A stretch of DNA of 64,000 bases from JBBSGD01 sp038254435 (lineage in GTDB: Bacteria; Actinomycetota; CADDZG01; WHSQ01): NCBI GenBank assembly GCA_038254435.1, contig JBBSGD010000004.1, forward strand, positions 22,831 to 86,830, in the 5' to 3' direction. The stretch's first letter is position 1; every line of letters starts with the position of its first letter. Below the pieces are notes generated by a model. That model was not told the DNA's origin, made no database searches, and saw only the letters and a list, made by a program, of their open reading frames with translations. Both the position numbers and the translations under genes were made by a program. Below are positions 44,353-51,845 of the stretch, in pieces.

Positions 44353-44592
44353 ATGAACATATCGATCGAGTACTGCGCGCAATGAGGTTATGCATCACGA
44401 GCCGTCGGTCTGACGGAACGATTGCTGGATGAGCTCGAGCATGACCTGTCACAGATCACAATCATCCCATCCGGGGGCGGGGTTTTCGAGATCGTCTGCG
44501 ATGGGGAGGTTCTCCATTCCAAGAAGGCCTCAGGCCGCCACCCGGATCCCAAGGACATCGTAGACGCCGTGCGCCGGCGGGTGGGCCCATGA
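44353..44592 (+). CDS. SelW/Rdx-family selenoprotein (in-frame UGA = selenocysteine)
   Basis: 80 codons read as one protein if the TGA at 44383-44385 is selenocysteine. The N-terminus is MNISIEYCAQ-U-GYASRA, giving the redox motif Cys8-Ala-Gln-Sec11. The Rdx (SelW/SelT/SelH) family has CxxC or CxxU at exactly this place after a VxIEYC strand. The continuation shows the family's second half: LLDELEHDLSQITIIPSGGG, VFEIVCDGEVLHSKK and GRHPDPKDIVDAV. A SECIS-like hairpin follows the UGA. The real stop TGA (44590) overlaps the ATG of the next gene (ATGA), supporting translation through the UGA. Likely a thioredoxin-fold redox protein. It requires SelA/B/C elsewhere in the genome, which this window cannot show. 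Confidence 0.88.
44402..44416 (+). promoter_or_regulatory. bSECIS-like hairpin
   Basis: CCGTC-GGTCT-GACGG: a perfect 5-bp stem with the apical loop GGTCT. The loop starts 21 bases after the UGA. Escherichia coli fdhF has the same GGUCU loop sequence about 18 bases after its UGA. Position and loop match the SelB-binding signal. Confidence 0.75.
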
Positions 44593-44930
44593 CGGCGCAA
44601 ACCGGTTCCTTCTACGAACGCCGCCGGGGCTCGACAGGGCTCGCCGCTCTCATCATGCTGGGGCTGTCGATCCTCTTGATCTGGCTGCCGCTTCTCGGCC
44701 CCTTCATCGCGGGCTTCGTAGGGGGCAGGGTGGCAGTAACGGCCGGGAAGGCGTTCCTTGCTTCGATACTTCCCGCCATCATCCTCGCCGTTGCCGTGGG
44801 CGTCATCCTGACGGCGTTCCACCTCCCGATCATCGGCGCCGTCGCCGGTGTGGCGGCCTTTCTGCTGACCGCGGTGCACGTCCTCCCGGTGGTGATCGGG
44901 GCCCTCTTGGGAGCCGCGCTCACGAAGTAG
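44589..44930 (+). CDS. Small membrane protein, unknown function
   Basis: 113 residues with three hydrophobic segments (about 20-45, 55-80, 85-110) and many Gly/Ala, giving glycine-zipper-like helices. No enzyme motif. Its ATG overlaps the selW stop by one nucleotide step (ATGA), so translation depends on ribosomes finishing the selW reading frame. That links the two genes functionally. Resembles small DUF5518-type proteins only in outline. Convergent with the DAHP synthase gene. Confidence 0.75.
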   Translation: MTAQTGSFYERRRGSTGLAALIMLGLSILLIWLPLLGPFIAGFVGGRVAVTAGKAFLASILPAIILAVAVGVILTAFHLPIIGAVAGVAAFLLTAVHVLPVVIGALLGAALTK

Positions 44931-44999
44931 TTTGGGCATATTCGACTGTGCGCCGCGTTCCCGCGGCGGGCAAGAAAGGCACGCTCCTTCCGGGTCGCG

Positions 45000-46346
45000 C
45001 TATCCACCCTGCAGCATGGCCGCGACTTCGAAGGCCAGATCCAGCGACTGGCGGGCGTTTAGGCGCGGGTCGCACAGCGCCTCGTAGCGAACGTCGAGCC
45101 CTTCGTCGGATATCTCTTCGGCCCCACCGAGGCACTCGGTGACATTCTCGTGCGTCAGCTCCAGATGGACACCGCCGGGGACGCTTCCGAGTTGCTCGTG
45201 GACGGCGAAGGTCTCTTTGATCTCGGCGAGGATGTCGCCAAAGCGGCGGGTCTTGCGACCGGACTTGCTCGTGACGGTGTTGGCGTGCATGGGATCGCAC
45301 ATCCATAGGGCAACATGATCGTTGTCGAGTGCCGCCTCGACCAGAGCGGGAAGAACTGCATCGACGTTGCCCGCGCCAAGTCGTGTGATGAAAGTCAGCC
45401 GGCCGGTGTCGCGCGTAGGATTGAGCCGTTCGCACAACGCAACGACATCGCGCGGAGAGGCGGCGGGGCCGAGCTTGCATGCAATCGGGTTGTGGACGCC
45501 CGACAGGAATTCAACGTGCGCCCCCTCCGCTCTGCGAGTGCGCTCCCCGACCCAGAGCAGATGGGCGGAGCAGTCGTACCACTCGCCCGTCATTGAGTCG
45601 CGTCGAGTGAGAGCCTCCTCGTATCCGAGCAGCAAAGCCTCGTGCGAGGTGTAGAAGTCGATTTGGTGCAGGGCGGAGTCGTGGTCGAGGTCGACCCCGG
45701 AGGCGGCCATGAAGCGTAAGGCTCGGTCGATGGAGCGAGCCACTGCCTCGTAGCGCAGGCCTTGTTTGCTTTGCGCCACGAACTCTTGGTTCCACATGTG
45801 GATCTGCTTGATGTCCGCGAACCCACCCTTGGTGAAGGCGCGTATGAGGTTGAGCGTCGCTGCCGAGTGATGGTAGGCGCGCACCAACCGCTGGGGGTCC
45901 GCTCGCCGGGAATCCCTGTCGAAGGGAAGGTCGTTCACTGCGTGCCCCCTGAACGCGGGCAGCTCGGTGCCCGCGATCTCCTCGTTGAGAAGCGAGCGCG
46001 GCTTGGCGAACTGACCGGCGATGCGACCGATCTTTACCACCGGCAGTCCGGCCGCATACGTGAGCACAATCGCCATCTGAAGGATGATCTTTAGCTTGTC
46101 CCGAATGGCGTCGGCCGAGAAGTCGCGAAAGTCCTCGGCACAGTCACCTGCCTGCAGCACGAACGCCTCGCCCGTCGCCGCCTTGGCGAGGTCCGCCTTC
46201 AACGAACGTGCCTCACCGGCGAAGACGAGTGGAGGGAGCTTGCGCAGCTCTGTATGCGCGGCTTCGAGACCGGCCGCGTCGGGCCATTCCGGGAGCTGCG
46301 TCGCCGGATGGCTTCTCCACGAATCGGGTTTCCAAGCAGTCGTCAT
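45000..46346 (-). CDS. Class II 3-deoxy-7-phosphoheptulonate synthase
   Basis: 448 residues. Type II DAHP synthase, first step of the shikimate pathway (PEP + erythrose-4-phosphate). Conserved LQAGDCAEDFRDF, KIGRIAGQFAKPRS, the Mn-site Cys in that region, CDPMHANT and HLELTHENVTEC. Length and sequence type match plant and actinobacterial AroG. Divergent from ilvA by 62 bases. Feedback sensing by aromatic amino acids is usual for the family but not deducible here. Confidence 0.95.
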   Translation of the reverse strand: MTTAWKPDSWRSHPATQLPEWPDAAGLEAAHTELRKLPPLVFAGEARSLKADLAKAATGEAFVLQAGDCAEDFRDFSADAIRDKLKIILQMAIVLTYAAGLPVVKIGRIAGQFAKPRSLLNEEIAGTELPAFRGHAVNDLPFDRDSRRADPQRLVRAYHHSAATLNLIRAFTKGGFADIKQIHMWNQEFVAQSKQGLRYEAVARSIDRALRFMAASGVDLDHDSALHQIDFYTSHEALLLGYEEALTRRDSMTGEWYDCSAHLLWVGERTRRAEGAHVEFLSGVHNPIACKLGPAASPRDVVALCERLNPTRDTGRLTFITRLGAGNVDAVLPALVEAALDNDHVALWMCDPMHANTVTSKSGRKTRRFGDILAEIKETFAVHEQLGSVPGGVHLELTHENVTECLGGAEEISDEGLDVRYEALCDPRLNARQSLDLAFEVAAMLQGG

Positions 46347-46408
46347 GAATGTCGTCGCAGGTCCGGTTGGAGTCGTGGCACGATGCTTGCCGTGAGGTCG
46401 ACAGCGTG

Positions 46409-47623
46409 ATGGCGGAAGAGATCGTAAGTCTAGCGGACATCCAGGAAGCCAAGCAGAGGCTCGAAGGTGTCGCGGTGCTCACTCCGCTCGATCGGTCACG
46501 TGCCTTATCCTCGATAGTCGACGGCGAGGTCTTCGTCAAGGCCGAGAATCTTCAGCGCACGGGCTCGTTCAAGATACGCGGCGCGTACAATCGCATCAGC
46601 CGGCTGGACGACAGCGAGCGGGGTGCAGGAGTAGTCGCAGTCTCGGCAGGGAATCACGCTCAGGGCGTGGCGCTCGCAGCTTCTCTGCTGGGGATCAAGT
46701 CAACCGTCTTCATGCCGGCCGCGGCCGCGTTGCCCAAGGTCGAAGCCACCAAGCGCTACGGGGCCGAGGTTGTTCTCACGGGCCGTGACATAGGCGAAGC
46801 GTTCGACGCCGGAGTGGCATTCGGCAAGGAGCAGGGCGCAGCTTTCGTTCACCCTTACGACCACCGGCACATCATTGCCGGACAGGGGACGTGCGGGCTT
46901 GAGATCGTCGAGCAGCTCGAGGGGGTCGGCACCGTCGTCGTGCCCGTCGGCGGCGGCGGGCTGATCTCGGGAGTCGCGGCGGCAATCAAGGCGGTCAATC
47001 CCAGCGTGCGAGTGGTCGGGGTGCAGGCGGCAGGCGCGGCGTCCTTTCCTGCGTCCCTCAAGGCCGGCCACCCCATTGCACTGCCGACCGTGTCGACGAT
47101 CGCGGACGGAATCGCCGCCAACTCCCCGGGTGACCTTACCTTTGCGCACGTGTCCGCCCTCGTCGACGAGGTGGTGACTGTTACCGACGACGCCATCGCG
47201 CAATCTCTTGTTCTCGCCGCCGAGCGAATGAAGCTCGTGCTCGAGCCCGCCGGGGCGGCCGGGATCGCCGCCGTCGTGCAAGCCCTCGGCGCTCTTGAGC
47301 CCCCCATTGTCACCGTTCTGTCCGGCGGCAATATCGATCCGCTCCTGCTGCTCGGCGTTATCCGGTTCGGGCTGAGCGCCGAGGGTCGTTACTTCGTGTT
47401 CCACACGCGCATCCCGGACAGGCCGGGCGAGCTGCACCGGTTGCTCGGGCTTGTGGCCGAGCTGGGGGCGAATCTCGTCGGCGTCGAGCATCACCGGGAG
47501 GGCATGCGCGTCCATGTCGGCGAGGTCGACGTGATGCTCCAAGTCGAGACCAAGGGCCAGGCCCATATCGCCGAGCTGACCGAGCGCCTCGGCGAGGCCG
47601 GCTACACCCTCGAGCGCATCTAG
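46409..47623 (+). CDS. ilvA: Threonine ammonia-lyase with ACT-like C-terminus
   Basis: 404 residues. PLP-dependent fold-type II enzyme making 2-oxobutanoate from threonine. RTGSFKIRGAYN carries the PLP Lys, SAGNHAQGVA binds substrate, VGGGGLISG is the phosphate cup, and LSGGNID ends the catalytic domain. The last 70 residues (FHTRIPDRPGELHRLLGLVAE) form an ACT domain, as in the single-ACT threonine dehydratases. Start at ATG 46409 (MAEEIVSL); the earlier 46349 adds 20 unrelated residues. Confidence 0.94.
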   Translation: MAEEIVSLADIQEAKQRLEGVAVLTPLDRSRALSSIVDGEVFVKAENLQRTGSFKIRGAYNRISRLDDSERGAGVVAVSAGNHAQGVALAASLLGIKSTVFMPAAAALPKVEATKRYGAEVVLTGRDIGEAFDAGVAFGKEQGAAFVHPYDHRHIIAGQGTCGLEIVEQLEGVGTVVVPVGGGGLISGVAAAIKAVNPSVRVVGVQAAGAASFPASLKAGHPIALPTVSTIADGIAANSPGDLTFAHVSALVDEVVTVTDDAIAQSLVLAAERMKLVLEPAGAAGIAAVVQALGALEPPIVTVLSGGNIDPLLLLGVIRFGLSAEGRYFVFHTRIPDRPGELHRLLGLVAELGANLVGVEHHREGMRVHVGEVDVMLQVETKGQAHIAELTERLGEAGYTLERI

Positions 47624-47916
47624 GGGCGTGCTTACCTAAGACTCACAGCTCTCAGCACCGTGAACCACCATCCGTTCGCGCGCACCCCACACAAGAAGGG
47701 ACCGCCGCGGTGCTTCTCGGCACCATTGCCTAGCAGCCCTGTCCCACATCGATCAGGCGTGTGGAACGGGTTGATTGCCCTGGTCTCGGTGACGCGCTCG
47801 GTGGATACGAGAAGAGCGCCTAGACGGCCGGCGTCTCAGTAACTCTTACAGCGATTCTGGGCGTGGGTCAGGGGGATTGGCCATACGGCCCCGGCCGACC
47901 CATCTCAGTGCTCGGG
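47624..47916. other. Intergenic, nothing recognised
   Basis: About 290 bases between ilvA and the convergent DUF6941-like gene. No convincing gene or strong hairpin. One possible 60-codon frame has no start site or family and is ignored. Confidence 0.5.
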
Positions 47917-48351
47917 CTACGTTTGCCCAGGTAGGCCGGGCGGCATTTGCTCATGCACCCGAAAGCTTACGGACTTGAGCTGCTCACCTAGTTTCGCCAC
48001 AACGCGATAGCCGCCGGTCTCCTGGATCTGAGCGTCGACGTTCATCGCGATGACTGCGCGAAAGTCGCTACCGAGCGTCGCGCCCGGTGGCCGACCCAAC
48101 TCGATCTGTGCTTCAGCTCGAGCTACCTCGACCCCATCCTCACTCTCGATTCGCACAAGTAGGTGGTGCCGCCGGTTGGTCTCTCCCCACGGGACAAGCA
48201 CGCTCACGCCGAGTCCAATGTGGGTGATTGGCACCTGTCCTTCCGGGCTCCTAATCCGCCAGTGATCTGTCCAACCGGCACCCGCCAGGTACAGCAGCCC
48301 ATTGATCGCCTCAGCATGATTGGCGATAGTCACGTACTCGATCTCGGCCAT
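47917..48351 (-). CDS. DUF6941-like protein
   Basis: 144 residues, soluble, mixed alpha/beta. Features such as VTIANHAEAINGLLYLAGAGW and VPWGETNRRHHLLVRIESEDG are those I associate with DUF6941, a family often near defence or mobile genes but without known activity. GGGAGGAG precedes the ATG. It is divergent from the BrnT-like toxin gene by 66 bases and may share its regulatory region. Family name is from memory, not a search. Confidence 0.65.
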   Translation of the reverse strand: MAEIEYVTIANHAEAINGLLYLAGAGWTDHWRIRSPEGQVPITHIGLGVSVLVPWGETNRRHHLLVRIESEDGVEVARAEAQIELGRPPGATLGSDFRAVIAMNVDAQIQETGGYRVVAKLGEQLKSVSFRVHEQMPPGLPGQT

Positions 48352-48367
48352 GTTCCTCTCCTCCCTG

Positions 48368-48396
48368 TTGACATTTGTAAACGAAGTGTATACGCT
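48368..48396 (+). promoter_or_regulatory. Promoter of the toxin-antitoxin operon
   Basis: TTGACA (48368-48373), 17 bases, TACGCT (48391-48396). GTAAAC and GTATAC inside the spacer form a loose dyad that could be the autoregulatory site, as is typical of TA operons. Confidence 0.6.
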
Positions 48397-48417
48397 ACCC
48401 CTGAGGAGGTCAAGCGA

Positions 48418-48699
48418 GTGAAGACAATCACCAGCTGGCAGTGGGACGAGTCGAACATGCAGGAGTTAGCCCGCCACGGCCTCCGGCCGGCGACGATCCT
48501 GCAGGTAGCTAAAGGGTCACCTCGTTTCCGTCGAAATAAGAAGGGCCGGTCTGCCACCCATCAAATGGTCGGACCCGATGCGGGCGGGATGTTTTGGGTA
48601 GTCTGTGTCCGTGAGGAGCCCCTGCAAGAGGGACTGTGGAGGGCCATCACAGGCTGGCGAGCACGGCCCCAGGAAAGGGAATGGTGGAGAAAATCATGA
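48418..48699 (+). CDS. BrnT-like toxin
   Basis: 93 residues from a GTG with GAGGAGG upstream. WQWDESNMQELARHGLRPATI matches the WDxxNxxxLxxHG opening of the BrnT/DUF4258-type RelE-fold ribonuclease toxins. FWVVCVREEP and RAITGWRARPQEREWW form the family-like C-terminal part (the RPITAR-like motif is RAITGW here). Catalytic competence cannot be judged. Its TGA overlaps the next ATG (ATGA). Confidence 0.7.
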   Translation: MKTITSWQWDESNMQELARHGLRPATILQVAKGSPRFRRNKKGRSATHQMVGPDAGGMFWVVCVREEPLQEGLWRAITGWRARPQEREWWRKS

Positions 48700-49064
48700 C
48701 ATCGAACGAGAAGGAACTCGCGAAAGTCCTGCATGAGACGCGCGACGATCCAGACGAGTGGGAAGAGAGCGCGGACGAGATTGAGGTCCGTCGGGAAGGC
48801 TCGCAGGTCGTTTCCTTTCGTATCCCTGCCGAGGAATTCGAGTTGCTGCTGGAAGCTGTCGAGAAGACCGGAGACAAACTGTCGACCTACCTCCGCAAGG
48901 CTTTGCTCCTATGCGTGCACGGCACGCCGGTTGGCCCTTCAGTCGACGTCAGCGGGGACATTTCTATTCGTAGCCATCTAGCCAACAGCCGGCGAAACGA
49001 GTCCGCCGAGCCCGTTGGTGAGCAGATCGTGCCTGACTATCCACCTGAGCACGCCTCTCTCTAA
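48696..49064 (+). CDS. CopG/BrnA-like antitoxin
   Basis: 122 residues. An acidic N-terminus (KVLHETRDDPDEWEESADEIEVR) precedes a ribbon-helix-helix-like segment (GSQVVSFRIPAEEFELLLEAVEKTG, then STYLRKALLL). This fits an antitoxin that binds the toxin with one part and DNA with the other. The ATG overlaps the toxin stop, and the toxin-first order is the BrnTA order. The extra C-terminal 40 residues are low in conservation. Confidence 0.65.
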   Translation: MTSNEKELAKVLHETRDDPDEWEESADEIEVRREGSQVVSFRIPAEEFELLLEAVEKTGDKLSTYLRKALLLCVHGTPVGPSVDVSGDISIRSHLANSRRNESAEPVGEQIVPDYPPEHASL

Positions 49065-49548
49065 GTCGCGGGCCCTCTGGGTATTTCTGACTTGGGCGAT
49101 GACGACTGTCCGTCGTTCACTCGCCAGGCGTTAATCAACTCGGAGTTCCGCCGCGCGGGGGTTTCTTCAGCAGTGGAACAGTTGATGAACCCGCTGCTTA
49201 CTTGACGTCTCCGCCGGTCTTGTCCGCCACGACGACGGCTCCGGCGCGGGGTCGGCGGTGACGACTTAGCCGCGCCCAACGACGGCGTTGCCGCCGAACT
49301 ACCCAGTGAGCTTGGCCAGATCATCTCGGGACGTGCCCTGGCAAGATGTCGATGATATGAGCTCGTTCCTTGAAAGTCGCACGATCTCCCGATCCGACGG
49401 CGGCGTGAACGTCGCGACACCGACTCTATTTGCCGTGGCCCTGATTCTCCCCTTCAGTTGGCTGTCGAGCGGTGGCGCTTTTGTCGGGTTTTCCGTCTAC
49501 CTGCGGGAGCCATCGCGGGCAGGGATTGGCTTGGTCTACTTGACCGAG
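49065..49548. other. Intergenic, nothing recognised
   Basis: About 480 bases after the TA operon with lower coding signal in all frames. A possible 88-codon plus-strand frame from 49288 has a hydrophobic patch but no ribosome site or family. Possibly a gene remnant or the border of an inserted TA module. Confidence 0.45.
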
Positions 49549-49577
49549 TTGTGAATTATTGAGCATTATTGATATCT
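49549..49577 (+). promoter_or_regulatory. Promoter of the LysM-transglycosylase gene
   Basis: TTGTGA (49549-49554), 17 bases, ATATCT (49572-49577). The spacer holds a direct repeat ATTATTGA at 49555-49562 and 49565-49572. The second copy sits in GCATTATTGA, a 10-mer also present over the dnaK -10 region. Confidence 0.5.
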
Positions 49578-49598
49578 TCTGTTAAGAAGGGGGTTGCC

Positions 49599-50624
49599 AT
49601 GCGAGTGAGCAGATACCGGGGCCGCCATCTGAGGCCTCGGCCAAAGGGCACCGGGCCGGCGGTCGTGGGCACGGCAACTGCCGTGTGGCTGGCGGGCTCG
49701 TCGGCTGCATCAGCTTCGACGCACCAGGTGCGGCGCGGCGAGACGCTGTCGTCGATCGCGTCTCGCTACGGGACCTCAACGATCGCACTGGCGCACGCGA
49801 ATCACCTCAGCGACCCTGACTTGATCGTGGTGGGACAGCGTCTGCGGGTTCCCGGCGGCGAGGGGCCAGCGCCCGCCGCGATACATACAGTGCGGCACGG
49901 TGAGACGCTGTCGGTCATTGCATCGCATTACGGCACATCGGTGGCTGCGCTGGCGCGCATCAACCAGCTAGCGAATCCCAATCTCATCGTCGTCGGCACA
50001 AAGCTCAAGGTGGGGGGAGGGTCCGCGCCGGCCGGGGCCTCGCCGGGCTCGGCGCCGACGGCCTCGGTTACCGCGCGGCACCGCATTCGCACCGGCGAGA
50101 CGCTGTCGGATATCGCATCGCACTACGGCACCTCGGTGGCGGTGCTGGCGCGGCTCAACCACATCTCCGACCCGAGCTTGATCATTGCGGGACGCACCAT
50201 CCGCGTGCCGCACGCGCCTGCGGGTGGAGGAGCGATCAGCAGCGCCACCGTTGAAACCCTTCTGGTCAATTCGGCGTCGCGCTACGGAGTCGAGCCGTCT
50301 TTGGTGAAGGCGGTCGCCATGCAGGAGAGCGGCTGGCAGCAGGATGTGCGCTCGAGTGTCGGTGCGATCGGGGTCATGCAGGTCATGCCGGGCACCGCTC
50401 GCTTCATCAACAAGGTCCTCGGCGGGGGCAGCCTCGATGTGCACCGAGCGGAGGACAACGTCGCGCTCGGAGTGATCTACCTGCGCCACATGCTGTCGTC
50501 CATGGGCACCGAGAAGCGGGCTCTGGCCGGGTATTTCGCCGGCCCGGGCAACGTCGGCAAGCATCTTGACAAGGCACAGCGTCACTACGTGCTTAGTGTG
50601 CTGGCACTGAAAGGGCGCTTCTAG
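49599..50624 (+). CDS. LysM-repeat lytic transglycosylase
   Basis: 341 residues, exported. A basic start and signal segment (about 20-45) precede three LysM peptidoglycan-binding repeats (each VRxGETLSxIASxYGTS...LxVxxxLxV). An SLT-type transglycosylase domain follows with the catalytic Glu in AMQESGWQQDVRSSVGAIGVMQVMPGTA. It would bind and cleave the murein backbone. ATG at 49599 with AAGGGGG upstream. Monocistronic. Confidence 0.93.
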   Translation: MRVSRYRGRHLRPRPKGTGPAVVGTATAVWLAGSSAASASTHQVRRGETLSSIASRYGTSTIALAHANHLSDPDLIVVGQRLRVPGGEGPAPAAIHTVRHGETLSVIASHYGTSVAALARINQLANPNLIVVGTKLKVGGGSAPAGASPGSAPTASVTARHRIRTGETLSDIASHYGTSVAVLARLNHISDPSLIIAGRTIRVPHAPAGGGAISSATVETLLVNSASRYGVEPSLVKAVAMQESGWQQDVRSSVGAIGVMQVMPGTARFINKVLGGGSLDVHRAEDNVALGVIYLRHMLSSMGTEKRALAGYFAGPGNVGKHLDKAQRHYVLSVLALKGRF

Positions 50625-51300
50625 GGCCCCTGGAGCAGCACTGTTTTCTTTACCCACGGGTTGTGGTTGTGCGCCCCCCACCGCTCCGAAATGGTACTAG
50701 GAGGGTGCCACCAAGGGGTCGGGATGCTGGCGGATTTCCGGGGCGGATCCCCGGTCACGGGCCCAGGCGGAAGACGCCAGGAGAACGCCGCCAAGACCCC
50801 AGGTGAGCTATTGAGCTAGCTAGAAGAAGGCGGACCTGAGTGTGGACGTGCGTTCATCATCCGCAAAGGACTGGCACCCACGTTGCAGACCGCGACGTCC
50901 TCTGGGGCTAATGTCGCTACTTATCGCCGCGGCCACGGCCACGGGAAGTGTCGCCTGCAGTAGTTACCGACCCTCTGGAGCTGCCTTCTCTCGTCATTCT
51001 GCGAATGGCATCGGCATCCCCTGCGCCAGTCCGGGGGAAGCGGCAAAACAATCTCATATCAGCTGTCGACCACTGTCGACCACCCTTAACATCGGCTCTC
51101 CTCCCATCGGCGCTAGAAGACCGGCCCATGCTTCACATCACGTTGGTAGTAAGTTGCCCGGTTTCCTAGACTAGGCGTCCGTCAAACCGGGGCAACTTGA
51201 TGTCCAAGAGAAACCTGGCTCGCGAAACCATCGCCGATTTCCGCCGCGCCTGTAGCGGCGGACGCGGCGGGCCGACACGGAGGCGAGGCAGTCGAGGGGC
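50625..51300. other. Intergenic, nothing recognised
   Basis: About 675 bases between the transglycosylase gene and the 3' end of the RHS locus. Weak GC-rich dyads (for example around 50740) but no good terminator. No frame has coding statistics or recognisable similarity. Possibly a degenerate edge of the RHS element. Confidence 0.45.
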
Positions 51301-51843
51301 TTAAGACGAAGTCAATGTTCGGATCACTTCTTCAACGTTGGCGCGATTCTTGCCGTGGTCGAAGGCTTGCGGACCCACACAATAGCTTGTGATCTCGACA
51401 GTAGAGGCGCTCCCGTGAACGTCAATAACCGCAGTGATATGCTCGCCGAGACTCGCTCGGGTCCGGGGCACCTCGGTGGAAACTGTGCGTTCGCTTTCAC
51501 TAATTGCAGGCTCGTTGTCGGGTACGAGCCCGCGGAACGCCTCAGAGACGCGACGAACGGCTGTGGGCCCATCTACATCCAAGGACACGCTTGCAGTGAC
51601 TCCCTTTCGGCGTGCTGCTCGGATGCCAGCGCGATAAACAGCGCGAGACAGGGCGATGGAGAGTGGACCTAGGAGGGCAATGAGGATGGAGAGCACGGCC
51701 AGAACTTTGTCTCCCTCCAGGAACCACCAAACGGCAAGCACAACAAAGGCAAGACTCATTGGGATGACGCACCGCTCGGCGATCACAACCGTTCTCGGTC
51801 GTTGGTTGACCACCTCCACCGGCTTTGAAGGGTCCTCTGACAT
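51301..51843 (-). CDS. Putative RHS-associated immunity protein
   Basis: 180 residues with two transmembrane helices (about 27-45 and 52-70: IPMSLAFVVLAVWWFLEG, VLAVLSILIALLGPLSIAL) and a C-terminal soluble domain of about 100 residues. No family recognised. It begins two bases after the stop of the RHS toxin frame, the position where immunity genes sit. The membrane topology would suit neutralising a membrane-acting effector. The function is inferred from position only. Confidence 0.6.
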   Translation of the reverse strand: MSEDPSKPVEVVNQRPRTVVIAERCVIPMSLAFVVLAVWWFLEGDKVLAVLSILIALLGPLSIALSRAVYRAGIRAARRKGVTASVSLDVDGPTAVRRVSEAFRGLVPDNEPAISESERTVSTEVPRTRASLGEHITAVIDVHGSASTVEITSYCVGPQAFDHGKNRANVEEVIRTLTSS

Positions 51844-51845
51844 CG

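Noticed and set aside
44353..44385. Reading the selW-like frame as a pseudogene ending at the UGA
   Set aside because: Only one stop, exactly at the CxxU position, with a SECIS-like hairpin and intact family sequence after it. Random decay would not produce this.
47660..47842. Short plus-strand frame after ilvA
   Set aside because: No ribosome site, biased composition and no similarity to anything recognised.
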